DNA of 64,000 nt from Cupriavidus necator (lineage in GTDB: Bacteria; Pseudomonadota; Gammaproteobacteria; Burkholderiales; Burkholderiaceae), in assembly GCA_022041995.1 (NCBI GenBank), contig CP074390.1:1240001-1304000 (forward strand), given 5' to 3'. Both the position numbers and the translations under genes were made by a program. Numbering within the stretch: the stretch's first letter is position 1; each line of letters starts with the position of its first letter. Of the stretch, positions 21,199 through 32,186 are shown piece by piece. The notes under the pieces were generated by a model that worked only from the letters and a program-made list of their open reading frames with translations, ran no database searches and was not told the origin of the DNA.

Positions 21199-22446
21199 TC
21201 AGGCCGGATGATCGTGCAGCCGGTCGCGCGAGGCCAGCGCAGGAAAGCAGCGCATCCACAGCGCCACCACCAGCAGCGTGCCGACGCCGCCCAGGATCAC
21301 CGCGCCCACCGGGCCCAGCAATGCCGCGGTGACGCCGGACTCGAACTCGCCCAGCTGGTTCGAGGCGCCGATAAACACCGAATTGACGGCGCCCACGCGC
21401 CCGCGCATGTCGTCCGGGGTGTCGAGCTGGACCAGCGTGGAGCGCACCACCACGCTGATCATGTCCGACGCCCCCAGCACCACCAGCGCCACCATCGACA
21501 GCGGCAGCCAGGTCGATACGCCGAACACCACGGTAGCCACCCCGAACAGCGCCACCGCGCCGAACATGATGCGCCCGGCGCGCCGGTTCAGCGGATGGCG
21601 CGCCAGCCACAGCGCCATCACCAGCGCGCCGACTGCTGGCGACGAACGCAGCAGCCCCAGGCCCCACGGCCCGGTGTGCAGGATGTCGCGCGCGTAGATC
21701 GGCAGCAGCGCCACGGCGCCGCCCAGCAGCACCGCGAACAGGTCCAGCGATATCGCGCCCAGCAGCACCGGGCGGCTGCGGATATAGGCAAACCCGGCAA
21801 ACACCGTGCGCACGCTGACCGGCGCCGTCAGGCGCTGCGCGGCCTGGCGCAGCGTGATGCCGCTTACCAGCACGGCGGCAATGGCAAAGAGCGTGGCACT
21901 CAGCCCATAGACCACGCCCGGCCCGGCCACGTAGGCAAAGCCGCCGATGGCCGGGCCGATGATGATGGCGGCCTGCCCGGCGGAACTGGCCAGCGCCACA
22001 GCGCGCGGCAACTGGCGCGGCGTCACCACGCTGGGCAGCAGCGCCTGCAGCGTAGGGGTCTCGAACGCGCGCGTGGCGCCGATCAGCGCGACGAAGACAA
22101 AGATGTGATGGCTGTCGATCCAGCCGGTCTGGCTGGCCACGGCCATGCCAGCGGCCAGCAACGCCTCGATCGCCTGGCAGGTGCGCACGATGCGGCGCCG
22201 GTCAAAGCGGTCGGCCACGTGCCCCGACATCAGGATCAGCACCACCGACGGCAGGAACTGCACCAGCCCGACCATGCCTAGCATCAGCGGGTCGCGGGTC
22301 AGGTCATACATCTGCCAGCCGACCGCCACCGTAAAGATCTGGTAGCCAATCGTGGTGCACAGGCGTGCGAACCAGTAACGGCGGAAAACGGCGTCGCCGA
22401 AGACGCTGTCCGGCGCGGCGGCCCGGATGGTGGCAGGGGAAGACAT
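21199..22446 (-). CDS. MFS transporter, EntS-like exporter
   Basis: 415 residues with 12 predicted hydrophobic segments and the cytoplasmic-loop motif GHVADRFDRRRI after TM2, as in EntS/MefA-type MFS exporters. It is divergent from a TonB-dependent receptor with a Fur box between them, suggesting siderophore export, but other drug-like substrates are possible. The start at 22446 (MSSPATIRAAAPD) replaces a longer frame with an Arg-rich, low-complexity extension. Confidence 0.85.
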   Translation of the reverse strand: MSSPATIRAAAPDSVFGDAVFRRYWFARLCTTIGYQIFTVAVGWQMYDLTRDPLMLGMVGLVQFLPSVVLILMSGHVADRFDRRRIVRTCQAIEALLAAGMAVASQTGWIDSHHIFVFVALIGATRAFETPTLQALLPSVVTPRQLPRAVALASSAGQAAIIIGPAIGGFAYVAGPGVVYGLSATLFAIAAVLVSGITLRQAAQRLTAPVSVRTVFAGFAYIRSRPVLLGAISLDLFAVLLGGAVALLPIYARDILHTGPWGLGLLRSSPAVGALVMALWLARHPLNRRAGRIMFGAVALFGVATVVFGVSTWLPLSMVALVVLGASDMISVVVRSTLVQLDTPDDMRGRVGAVNSVFIGASNQLGEFESGVTAALLGPVGAVILGGVGTLLVVALWMRCFPALASRDRLHDHPA

Positions 22447-22795
22447 GGATGCGGGAAGGAGGCGGAGATTGCTGCGCACCGACCAGCGCCGCCGTGCCGT
22501 TGAGGACGCCACGCCAGCGTTGCGATGCACAAAGGCAAGATTCTAAAGCGCTTGCTGAATACCTGCATACAGATGCCCACATGCGCACACCCGCCGGAAA
22601 CAATGTCGGAAATTCATCTCTTTCAGGCGTCTGAATGTCTGCACATTGATGCACGGAAACCACAATGCCCGGCGCCGGGTGCTGGCCGTCTCGCTTCTGA
22701 GAATCACTCGCATTTATAATCGCGGCCCATTGGCGCGGCCGCCCACGACGTCCCTCCCAGGCTTGCGGAACGCGCTGCTTTTCAGGAATCTCATC
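22447..22795. other. Divergent promoter region between the MFS exporter and the TonB receptor
   Basis: 349 bases containing the Fur-like box at 22699 and the ribosome-binding site of the receptor. The ATG-initiated extension at 22646 lies within it and is rejected as coding. Confidence 0.6.
22699..22717. promoter_or_regulatory. Probable Fur box
   Basis: GAGAATCACTCGCATTTAT matches about 10 of 19 positions of the Fur consensus, including the GAGAAT and CATTT blocks. It lies 79 bases before the chosen TTG start of the receptor, where an iron repressor would act on its promoter. Confidence 0.6.
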
Positions 22796-24979
22796 TTGCA
22801 GCCCGCTTTCCGCCTTTCCGGGGGTGCCGTCGGCGCCGCCCTGCTGTTCGCCCAGCTTGCCGCCCTGCCGGCCCACGCCGCTGATCCCGCACCTGTTGCC
22901 GCCACCGCAACCGCCGCGCCTGCCGCCAACCCCGAAGCCACGCTGAACACCGTCACGGTGGTCGGCAACTGGCTGGAAAATGCCAGCGAGGCCAAGGTGC
23001 TGGAGCATCCCGGCGCGCGTACCATCGTCGACCGAGAGACCTTCCAGGAAGCCGGCGCCAACAATGTGCGCGACGTGCTGCGCCGCATTCCTGGCGTGCA
23101 GGTGCAGGAGAACAACGGCACCGGCGGCAGCGATGTGTCGCTCAACGTGGGCGTGCGCGGGCTGACCTCGCGCCTGTCGCCGCGCTCGACCATCCTGATG
23201 GACGGCATTCCGCTGGCGGTGGCGCCTTACGGCCAGCCGCAGCTGTCGATGGCGCCGCTGTCGCTTGGCAACCTGGAAACCATCGACGTGGTGCGCGGCG
23301 CCGGCTCGGTGCGCTATGGCCCGCAGAACGTGGGCGGCATCATCAACTTCGTGACGCGCCCGATCCCGAGTACCTTCGCGGCCGATGCGTCAGTATCGAC
23401 CGACATCTATAGCCATGGCGGCAGCGTCAAGACCAACCCGAGCGCATTCATCGGCGGCACCAACGACAATGGCCTGGGCGGCGCGCTGCTGTACTCGGGC
23501 ATCCATGGCAACGGCTATCGCGAGAGCAACGACCACGTCAATATCGACGACCTGATGCTCAAGGGCGCGTACCGGATCTCGAAGACCGATGAACTGAGCG
23601 CGGCCTTCCACTACTACGAGGGCAGGGCTGGCATGCCCGGCGGCCTGACTTCGGCCCAGTATGCGGCCGACCCGTTCCAGTCGGTGCGGCCCTACGACAA
23701 TTTCGACGGCCGCCGCAGCGACTTCAGCCTGAAGTACAGCCACAATGACAACAATCGCAAGTTCGAGGTGCTGACGTACTACACCGACAGCTTCCGCGGC
23801 AGCAATATCGAGCAGCAAGGCACCGGCGCGCAGGCCAACCTGCGCCGCCTGACCGCGGCCCCGCGCAACTACCATACGTTCGCGATCGAGCCGCGCTACT
23901 CGCAGCTGTTCCGCGGCGAGAGCATGAGCCACGAGGTCAGCGTCGGCTACCGCTTTCTGCGCGAAGCCAGCGACGAAAAGGCATCGCGCACGCTGTTCTA
24001 CACCCCGGGCACCATCGATCCCACCATGCTGCCGTCGCCGGTGTACCAGTCGCGCACGGGCGGCACCACCGCCAATGCGGTCTATATCGACGACACCATC
24101 AACATCGGCAGCTGGACCATCACGCCGGGCCTGCGCTACGAGTTCATCCGGTCGTACGTGACCGACAACTTCACCGGCGCGCGCAACGATGTCTCGTCCA
24201 ATGAGCCGCTGCCGTCGCTGGCGGTGATGTACCACGTCAGCGACCAGTGGAAGCTGTTCGCCAACGCCGGCGTGTCGTTCGGCCCGCTGCAGTATTTCCA
24301 GATCGCGCAGACCACCAATGGCCTGACGCCCGAGAAGGCCAAGACGTATGAGGTCGGCACGCACTTCAACGCCAATGGCTGGGGCGGCGAGCTGACCCTG
24401 TTCAATATCGACTTCGACGACGAGCTGCAGCTGCGCGGCGGCACCGGCGGCGCGCCGGATGCATGGACCAACCTCGGCGCCACCACCCACCGCGGCGTGG
24501 AATCGTCGCTGCGCTATGACTTCGGCGCGCTCGACAAGTCGCTGGCCGGCCTGTCGGCGTACGCGACCTACACCTTCACCGAAGCTACCTACAACCAGGG
24601 CAACTTCGCCGGGCGCGACCTGCCGTTCTATTCGCGCCACGTGGCCACCGTAGGCATGCGCTATGCGCGCAACCGCTGGGCGCTCAATGTCGATGGCTTT
24701 GCGCAGTCGAAGCAGCATTCGCCGGGCGATCCGAGCACGTCGACCAACTACCAGACGGCGGAAAGCGCAAACGGGGCGCTGGGCGATATCCCGGGTTATG
24801 CACTGCTGAACATGCGGCTGGGCTATGACTTCGGCAAGTCGGCGCAGAACCTCAAGGTGGCGGTTGGGGTGAAGAACGTATTCGACAAGCGCTATTTCAC
24901 GCGCTCGACGGACAACAATGCCGGCAAGTATGTGGGGATGCCGCGCACGTTCTATATCCAGGCGTCGCTGGCGTACTGA
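22796..24979 (+). CDS. TonB-dependent siderophore receptor (FecA-like)
   Basis: 727 residues. TTG 22796 is chosen as start: AGGA is 8 bases upstream, the product opens with a signal peptide (QPAFRLSGGAVGAALLFAQ...AHAAD), and the alternative ATG at 22646 would place the Fur box inside the gene. A TonB-box-like LNTVTVVG near residue 45 precedes a plug domain (ARTIVDRETFQEAGANNVRD, DGIPLAVAPYGQPQ, VRGAGSVRYGPQNVGGIINF). A beta barrel follows and ends in FYIQASLAY with a C-terminal aromatic residue. It imports ferric siderophores. Confidence 0.92.
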   Translation: MQPAFRLSGGAVGAALLFAQLAALPAHAADPAPVAATATAAPAANPEATLNTVTVVGNWLENASEAKVLEHPGARTIVDRETFQEAGANNVRDVLRRIPGVQVQENNGTGGSDVSLNVGVRGLTSRLSPRSTILMDGIPLAVAPYGQPQLSMAPLSLGNLETIDVVRGAGSVRYGPQNVGGIINFVTRPIPSTFAADASVSTDIYSHGGSVKTNPSAFIGGTNDNGLGGALLYSGIHGNGYRESNDHVNIDDLMLKGAYRISKTDELSAAFHYYEGRAGMPGGLTSAQYAADPFQSVRPYDNFDGRRSDFSLKYSHNDNNRKFEVLTYYTDSFRGSNIEQQGTGAQANLRRLTAAPRNYHTFAIEPRYSQLFRGESMSHEVSVGYRFLREASDEKASRTLFYTPGTIDPTMLPSPVYQSRTGGTTANAVYIDDTINIGSWTITPGLRYEFIRSYVTDNFTGARNDVSSNEPLPSLAVMYHVSDQWKLFANAGVSFGPLQYFQIAQTTNGLTPEKAKTYEVGTHFNANGWGGELTLFNIDFDDELQLRGGTGGAPDAWTNLGATTHRGVESSLRYDFGALDKSLAGLSAYATYTFTEATYNQGNFAGRDLPFYSRHVATVGMRYARNRWALNVDGFAQSKQHSPGDPSTSTNYQTAESANGALGDIPGYALLNMRLGYDFGKSAQNLKVAVGVKNVFDKRYFTRSTDNNAGKYVGMPRTFYIQASLAY

Positions 24980-25046
24980 GGCGAAACCACGCTGATACGT
25001 GCTCCCCGCTCCCATGCAATTGGGGAGGGAAGCAAATCTTCAGATA

Positions 25047-25078
25047 GCAAAACGGCTCGCCAATGCGAGCCGTTTTGC
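25047..25078. terminator. Bidirectional terminator between the receptor and prfC
   Basis: A perfect 14-bp stem (GCAAAACGGCTCGC and its complement) with a 4-base loop. A runs on one side and T runs on the other serve both convergent genes. Confidence 0.9.
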
Positions 25079-25098
25079 ATTCCAGCTTCAATACGCGA

Positions 25099-26700
<1,602 letters not shown>

Positions 26701-26873
26701 GGCAGCGGAGTTTGACTGGCAAATATTGGATGGCCCGGCGGGCGGCCGGGCCAGGGCCGGCAGCGCCCGCAGGCGATGGCGGGGCCGGGCTCTGCGGGCA
26801 CGCGAAGGGAATGGGGCGCTATTTTACCGGTTTTGGGCACCGCTCCGGGTTTGTGGCCCCCTGGTTCGGCAAG

Positions 26874-27842
26874 TTATTCCGCCAGCTTCTCCGCCGGCTT
26901 GCCGCGCAGGCTGCCGAACTGCAGCGCGTACTGACGCGTCAGTTCCGCGCCGAAAAAGAAAATCTGTGCCGAGTAGTACACCCATAGCATCAACGCCACC
27001 ACCGAGCCCGCGGCCCCGTACGACGAGGCCACGGCGCTGTTGCCCAGGTACAGGCCGATCAGCCGCTTGCCGATCGAGAACAGCAACGCGGTGATGACCG
27101 CGCCCATGGTGACGTCGCGCCAGGCAATGCGCGCGTTGGGCAGCATCTTGAAGATCACCGCGAACAGCGCCGTCACTACGGCAAAGGAGAAGGCGGTGGA
27201 AATCACATCGGCCACGGGCGCGAACCACGACTGCGTCCACAACTGGCCCCAGAGGCGCTCCACCACGGCCAGCGCCGCATTGACGATCAGCGACACAAGC
27301 AGCATGAAGGCCAGCACCAGGACCAGGCTGAACGACAGCAAGCGCGTGCGCAGCAGTTGCTGCCAACCCGCGGTCGCGGGCACCGGCACATGCCAGATGT
27401 CGTCCAGGCTGCTCTTGAGCTCGGCAAAGGCGCTGGTGGCGCCCACGAACAGGATGCCCGTCGCAACCAGCGCCGCCATGCCGCTGCCGCCGGCGCGGTG
27501 CGTGGCCGCCAGGATTTCCTGGATGGCCGAGGCGCCCTGCGCGCCCACCAGGCCTTCAAGCTGCGAGAAAATCTCGCCGCGCGCCGCCTCGGCGCCGAAA
27601 AACAGGCCGGCAATCGAGATCACCAGCACCAGGATGGGCGCCAGCGAGAACAGCATGTAGAAGGAGAGCGCCGCCCCCTTGCTGGCCGCCCGATGCGCAA
27701 ACCAGGAGTTGATGGCGGCGGCGACCACGCGCACCGTGCGGGTGCCGGTATGGCGGTCCGGCAGCCAGTGCGGGCGGTGCCGGCGGGGCTGTGGCGCCGC
27801 GCTGCCGGCGGAAGTGGATGGGTGTTCGGTGTTGTCGGTCAC
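26874..27842 (-). CDS. YihY/BrkB-family inner-membrane protein
   Basis: About 322 residues with six hydrophobic segments and the family segments ASKGAALSFYMLFSLAPILVLVI, WQQLLRTRLLSFSLVLVLAF and SYGAAGSVVALMLWVYYSAQIFFFGAEL. Function is unproven in the family despite the old RNase BN name. The start at GTG 27842 (VTDNTEHPS) is tentative because no strong ribosome-binding site is seen; the longer frame to 28040 overlaps the promoter of the small lipoprotein gene. Confidence 0.88.
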   Translation of the reverse strand: MTDNTEHPSTSAGSAAPQPRRHRPHWLPDRHTGTRTVRVVAAAINSWFAHRAASKGAALSFYMLFSLAPILVLVISIAGLFFGAEAARGEIFSQLEGLVGAQGASAIQEILAATHRAGGSGMAALVATGILFVGATSAFAELKSSLDDIWHVPVPATAGWQQLLRTRLLSFSLVLVLAFMLLVSLIVNAALAVVERLWGQLWTQSWFAPVADVISTAFSFAVVTALFAVIFKMLPNARIAWRDVTMGAVITALLFSIGKRLIGLYLGNSAVASSYGAAGSVVALMLWVYYSAQIFFFGAELTRQYALQFGSLRGKPAEKLAE

Positions 27843-28049
27843 GGCCTGGTGCTGGCGCGATGCGCCAGGCGGATCGCGTGTGCGTTGCGCATGCCTTCGC
27901 GTCTGGTCTGTGCGGCGAGGGCCCGTGCGTTCATCATACTGCGCATTGCGCGCTGCCCCAAGCCGGCGCACGGGGGGCAACCTGCTACAGTAGGACGAGG
28001 CACACCTGCCGGCGCAACCCGTGCCCGCGCGCCGGCGCAAGGAGGCACC

Positions 28050-28244
28050 GTGACCTGCAACCTCTGCTCGCGCCCAGCGGCCGTGCTACTGATCATCGGG
28101 ATGCTGGGCTGCGCCGGCTGCGAACGCAGCCAGCCGGGCCCCAAGCCCATTTCCGGCACGGCGGCCAGCGCCACCCCGGGCGCGCCCGCCACGCTCAATC
28201 CCGCCGACACAACCGGCGCGCCGGCATCCGGGCAGCCACGCTGA
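28050..28244 (+). CDS. Small putative lipoprotein, 64 aa
   Basis: GTG 28050 is preceded by a strong AAGGAGG at 6 bases. The product begins VTCNLCSRPAAVLLIIGMLGC, a short hydrophobic stretch ending in a lipobox-like LGC, then a Pro/Ala/Thr-rich tail (SGTAASATPGAPATLNPAD) as in small lipoproteins of this group. The lipobox is not perfect (Met at -3), so lipidation is probable rather than certain. Confidence 0.6.
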   Translation: MTCNLCSRPAAVLLIIGMLGCAGCERSQPGPKPISGTAASATPGAPATLNPADTTGAPASGQPR

Positions 28245-28264
28245 CGGCGCTGCTCTGACCGGGG

Positions 28265-28280
28265 CGTACCCGTTTCTGCG
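28265..28280 (-). repeat. Distal iteron copy 7
   Basis: Perfect CGTACCCGTTTCTGCG followed by TG, 20 bases after the small lipoprotein gene. Confidence 0.85.
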
Positions 28281-28662
28281 TGTCCAATCGGCTGCCGGCT
28301 GCCGGCGCAGGTGCTGGCGGGCCGCGTCCGCAGCAACGCCGGTTTCAGGCGTGCAACGCGTTGCAAGACCGCGCCTGCGGGCGTGGCGCAGCGCGTTATC
28401 CCGCACCCCGCGTACGCAACGGGCACCCTGCGCCGCACCAGCGCCGCCACCACGCGCGCTGCCGCGCGCATGACGCGTTGCAGCGGCGAAACCGATTGGT
28501 CTGCCACTGCGCCCCGGAGCCTGCCCGCGCTCGCCCCGCCCGCCGCAAACCCGCTTGGCATAAGCCTTTGCGGCCCTTGGCACACTTGTCGCTCAGGCTG
28601 GACAGAGGCACATGCGCCCGTGTCCATTGAACCAGCCATTGCATGCAGGAGAAAACCCAGCC

Positions 28663-28884
28663 ATGCGTCATCCGCCATCACGCATGACGGCGCGCCGGCG
28701 CTCCCACCGGCTCGCGGGTCCGCCGCCGTCGGTGGTGGACCTGCTGTCATCGCCCCTGTTGCCCCATCCGCGTGCGCGCACGCCGCCCGCCACGTCAGCC
28801 GCAGGCGTTGGGTGCGCAGCGACAGCAAAGCAGGGGGTTGCCAGGGCTGCCTTCCGGCGCCACGCGGGCAAGCGGCGCGCGTGA
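28663..28884 (+). CDS. Doubtful small ORF, 73 aa
   Basis: ATG 28663 has CAGGAG 11 bases upstream, rather far. The product (MRHPPSRMTARRRSHRLAGP...) is Arg/Pro/Ala-rich with no recognisable domain. It may be spurious and is reported only because of the ribosome-binding site. Confidence 0.25.
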   Translation: MRHPPSRMTARRRSHRLAGPPPSVVDLLSSPLLPHPRARTPPATSAAGVGCAATAKQGVARAAFRRHAGKRRA

Positions 28885-29029
28885 CCACAGGCAGCATCGG
28901 CAACGCAGGAATTCGGGGCAGGCTTGCGCCGCAAACAGAATGATGGCGGGCACGCGAGCCCGCGTGCCCGAGCGGATTTGGTGCTCCGTCCCCCGGCGGG
29001 CACCGCTTTTTTAAAGGGAGACACCCACC

Positions 29030-29419
29030 ATGACAGCCCGAATGCTTGCCACCACGGTGCTGGCGGTGTTCTCAACCAGCGCCGCGGCGGCAAGCTACGC
29101 CTGGTTCGACCGCCCCGAAGCGGCCGGCGCCAACAGCCACTCGGCGGTCAGCAATGATGTCTACGTGCGCGGCTTTGGCTGGGCCTGGGGGGAGCTGCGG
29201 CTATCCCCGGACACACCGTCCGGTGCCGCCATGCCAACGCCTGGGCGGCAAGCGCGCGACAAGCCGGAGCACGGCGCGATCGTGCCGTGGCGCCAGCAAG
29301 ACGAGAACGGGCCGCCGCGCCATCCGCGCGGCAAGCTCGGCATGAACCTTGCCGCCGAGCCGATGGATGCGGCCAGCGGCGGGTCCGGGGCCAGGCATCC
29401 CCTTGCGGTGGTGCGCTGA
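29030..29419 (+). CDS. Hypothetical exported protein, 129 aa
   Basis: ATG 29030 has GGGAG 9 bases upstream. A signal peptide (MTARMLATTVLAVFSTSAAAAS) leads into a short mature protein with SYAWFDRPEAAGANSHSAVS and WAWGELRLSPDTP, then a Pro/Gly-rich tail. I do not recognise the family. A strong hairpin ends the gene. Confidence 0.65.
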   Translation: MTARMLATTVLAVFSTSAAAASYAWFDRPEAAGANSHSAVSNDVYVRGFGWAWGELRLSPDTPSGAAMPTPGRQARDKPEHGAIVPWRQQDENGPPRHPRGKLGMNLAAEPMDAASGGSGARHPLAVVR

Positions 29420-29435
29420 CGTGCCGACGGGCACG

Positions 29436-29481
29436 AGGAAAGGCGGAACCGGCGAGCGGACGTTGCCGGTTCCCCTTTCCT
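29436..29481. terminator. Bidirectional hairpin between 29419 and 29543
   Basis: A 17-bp stem with one bulged base between AGGAAAGG-GGAACCGGC on each side and an 11-base loop, lying between convergent genes. Confidence 0.65.
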
Positions 29482-29542
29482 GCGGCGCCTGGGATTGCGC
29501 CCCGCCTCCGGCAACCCGCGCCGGCTGAGGCCCGCCAACCGT

Positions 29543-30910
29543 TTACTCGCCCGCCGTCGCCTGGCTCTCCACGCGGATGTTGTGCTTGTGCATGAGCCGG
29601 TACAGCGTCACGCGCGACACATTGAGTTCACGCGCGGCCGGCACCACGTGAAAGCCGTGGCTGGCCATCACGGTGCGGATGGCCTCGCGCTCGGCCTCTT
29701 CGCGGATCGCGTCGAGGGTCTTGCGCGGCAGCTCCGCCCCGCCATGCAGCTGCAGGTCTTCGGCGGTGATCTTGCGGTTGTCGGTCATCACGATGGCGCG
29801 GCGCACGCGGTTGATCAGTTCGCGCACGTTGCCCGGCCACGCGTACTGCATCATTGCCTGCGTTGCGCAGGCCGAGAAACCACGAATGCGCCGGTGCGCC
29901 TCGTGCCCGTGCTCGGTCAGCACCGCGTTGGCCAGCTGCAGGATGTCCTCGCCGCGCTCGCGCAGCGCCGGGATGGTCAGCGTCAGCACGCACAGCCGGT
30001 GGAACAGGTCGGAACGGAAGCGCCCGTCGGCCTGTGCCGCCACCAGGTCCACGTGCGTGGCCGAGATGATGCGCAGGTTCAGCGGGATCGACTGGTGTCC
30101 ACCCAGGCGGGTGATCATGCCCTGCTGCAGGAAACGCAGCAGCGCCACCTGGCTCTCCAGCGGCAGGTCGCCGATCTCGTCCAGGAACAGCGTGCCGCCC
30201 TGCGCCTGCTCGATCCAGCCGATCTTGCGCTGGTTGGCGCCGGTGAACGCGCCCTTCTCATACCCGAACAGCTCGGACTGCACCAGATGCGAGGGAATCG
30301 CACCGCAGTTGATGGCGATGAACGGTCCCTTGCGCCGGCTCGAGGCATCGTGGATCGCCTGCGCGGCGAGTTCCTTGCCGGTGCCGGACTCGCCGGAAAT
30401 GAACACCGGTGCCTCGTTGTGCGCCACCTTGGCCAGCGAGCGGAACATCGCCCGCATGGCCGCGCACTCGCCGATCATGGTGCCGCGCGAGGCGGTCTCA
30501 TGCGGGCGCGCGCCATGCAGCGACGCCATGCCCTGCGCATGCTTGAGGGTGTAGAGCAGCTCCGGCATCGAGAACGGCATGCGCACGTAGTCGACGCAGT
30601 AGTCGCGGATCAGCCGGCGCACGCGCTCCTGCGCCAGCATTTCATCGGAGGTGATGGCCACCCAGGTAATGTGCAGGTACTGCAGTGCCTGTTCGAGCTG
30701 CGCGAACTCGGCATCGCTGTAGTCGGACTGCAGGTCGATCACGCCTGCCATGGGCGGGCAGGCCCGCACCACGCGTTCGAGGTCGCGAATCTGCTGGACC
30801 CGGCGGATTTCCCATCCCGTGGCGCTGCCAGACGGGTCAAAATCAAAATCTTCATGACGCGACACGACCACGATCTGTGCAGTGCGTGACGCCTTGCACA
30901 GTCGGTCCAT
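29543..30910 (-). CDS. Sigma-54-dependent activator with VpsR-like N-terminal domain
   Basis: 455 residues. The N-terminal 130 residues form a receiver-like domain resembling VpsR (DLQSDYSDAEFAQLEQAL); no clear phospho-acceptor pocket is evident. AAA+ domain with Walker A GESGTGKE (173-180), the sigma-54 contact motif GAFTGA (220-225), Walker B LFLDE (241-245), and a C-terminal Fis-type helix-turn-helix (AARELNVSRVTLYRLMHKH). The start at 30910 has GGGAGATC upstream. VpsR-type activators switch on biofilm polysaccharide, and an exopolysaccharide block lies 15-30 kb away, so control of it is plausible but inferred. Confidence 0.87.
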   Translation of the reverse strand: MDRLCKASRTAQIVVVSRHEDFDFDPSGSATGWEIRRVQQIRDLERVVRACPPMAGVIDLQSDYSDAEFAQLEQALQYLHITWVAITSDEMLAQERVRRLIRDYCVDYVRMPFSMPELLYTLKHAQGMASLHGARPHETASRGTMIGECAAMRAMFRSLAKVAHNEAPVFISGESGTGKELAAQAIHDASSRRKGPFIAINCGAIPSHLVQSELFGYEKGAFTGANQRKIGWIEQAQGGTLFLDEIGDLPLESQVALLRFLQQGMITRLGGHQSIPLNLRIISATHVDLVAAQADGRFRSDLFHRLCVLTLTIPALRERGEDILQLANAVLTEHGHEAHRRIRGFSACATQAMMQYAWPGNVRELINRVRRAIVMTDNRKITAEDLQLHGGAELPRKTLDAIREEAEREAIRTVMASHGFHVVPAARELNVSRVTLYRLMHKHNIRVESQATAGE

Positions 30911-31035
30911 CCCGATCTCCCGGACGTTAGGCTTGTTTTTGGTTCCGGCACCCGTGTCCGCCGTCGCGGCCTGCGGCCGCGGCGGACGGTGGGGCTGAAC
31001 TGGCTGCGGGCACGTGCCCGCGCGCGACGTCGGTA

Positions 31036-31506
31036 TCACGAGCTGGACAGACTGCGGAGTTGCTCATCGGGTGCGGCAAGACAGTCCGCACCCGCCTGGA
31101 GCTGATCGCGGATACGCCGCCGCACAGTCTCTTTTTCACGCATCAACTCCAGGCGCGGCGCCTGCAGCGACTGGCCGGAGTATTGATAGTAGAGCGTCTT
31201 GTAGGTCAGCTGGCTCAGGATCCATTCCTGCAGCAGCGTGCGCTGGCGTGTCAGCTCGCCCTCGAGCAGGCGCTGGCGGCGCAGCAGGTCCGCCACGGCC
31301 GCGCGTGCGCAGTCACTGAGTTCGCTGTCTTCGGCAAGCAGGGCGGCCACGTCGGCCGTCGCGCCCTCTTGGACTGCCCACTTGCCAGGCGCTTCGCCTG
31401 CGGCTTCCCCCACGGCAGCCCAGGCATGACGGATGGATCGGATGGAGCGGTTATTAGTCTCCCTGACAGGCCCGATAGCGGGTCGCCGGATCTCTCCTGC
31501 GGTCAT
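31036..31506 (-). CDS. Hypothetical protein, 156 aa, helical
   Basis: Not recognised. From ATG 31506 the N-terminal third is variable. The rest is strongly helical and charged (ADLLRRQRLLEGELTRQRTLLQEWILSQLTYKTLYYQYSGQ), suggesting a coiled coil. There is no signal peptide. The weak upstream ribosome-binding site leaves the start uncertain. Confidence 0.5.
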   Translation of the reverse strand: MTAGEIRRPAIGPVRETNNRSIRSIRHAWAAVGEAAGEAPGKWAVQEGATADVAALLAEDSELSDCARAAVADLLRRQRLLEGELTRQRTLLQEWILSQLTYKTLYYQYSGQSLQAPRLELMREKETVRRRIRDQLQAGADCLAAPDEQLRSLSSS

Positions 31507-31925
31507 GATAATCCCCGTTGAACAACATCCCCCGGCACTACACGTCTGCGGTTACCACTTGTCAGTCTTTGAACTGGTTTTTTGCCTGCATGGCGCGCGT
31601 GTTTCCCGCACGCTCCCGGATGGTGGCTATGCCGCCTTGTTGACGGTCTGGTCCGAAATGTCCCCGACTGGCGAACGGCGCTGAAGCGCTCTCGGTTGGC
31701 TCCGGCATCCTGCCGCACGCACCGGAGTCAAGAAGGGGCGCCTTGCCGCGCCCCTCTTTGCCACGTCTATAGTTCAGTGCATTTGGGGCACTTTGTCCAG
31801 CCCCGCGTTGGCGACTTACAGCCAATCTCATACTTTGGTATGAGGCCACGTGCACACTAGCCGCCGGCCTGCGGTAGCGCCCCCTTCGGGCACATTCCCA
31901 GCGGCAGCTGTGTGCATACAGGCTA

Positions 31926-31941
31926 CGCAGAAACGGGTACG
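31926..31941 (+). repeat. Distal iteron copy 8
   Basis: Perfect CGCAGAAACGGGTACG, followed by CTTT (complement of the AAAG flank seen at copies 1, 2 and 4). Confidence 0.85.
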
Positions 31942-32024
31942 CTTTGACACCCCCCCAACGGGTGATGGCAGCACCGTCGCCGCGGGAATGGCAAGCCGTG
32001 CCGCGAGGGCGTGGCCGGCCGCCA

Positions 32025-32040
32025 CGCAGAAACAGGTACG
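32025..32040 (+). repeat. Distal iteron copy 9
   Basis: CGCAGAAACAGGTACG, a variant also present several times in the origin array. Confidence 0.85.
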
Positions 32041-32068
32041 GCCAGCCTGTGGGCCCGCTTGCGCGGTA

Positions 32069-32084
32069 CGCAGAAACGGGTACG
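32069..32084 (+). repeat. Distal iteron copy 10
   Basis: Perfect copy, 44 bp (start to start) after copy 9. Confidence 0.85.
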
Positions 32085-32164
32085 GCTGGCGGACGCCGGA
32101 CGGCGCCACGGGGCACAGCCCGTCATCACGATGGCAATATCATGACAGCAGCGCGCCATGGAAA

Positions 32165-32186
32165 AAGGGCGGCCCTGGCCGCCCTT
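32165..32186 (-). terminator. Terminator of the purine permease gene
   Basis: A 10-bp perfect stem (AAGGGCGGCC and complement) with a 2-base loop. The A tract on the plus strand at 32162-32166 reads as T5 after the hairpin on the minus strand. Confidence 0.85.

Larger units (their letters stand above)
28245..29029. other. 785-bp ORF-poor region holding one iteron and one weak ORF
   Basis: Contains a distal iteron at 28265, a weak ORF at 28663-28884, and an inverted repeat (GGGCACGCG/CGCGTGCCC) near 28949-28970. Open frames here lack domain signals. Confidence 0.5.

Noticed and set aside
23390..25015. 541-aa antisense frame to the TonB receptor
   Set aside because: Shadow of the receptor gene.
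31562..32116. 184-aa minus-strand open frame
   Set aside because: Its apparent regularity (VPVSA, YPFLR) is just translated iterons; no coding evidence.
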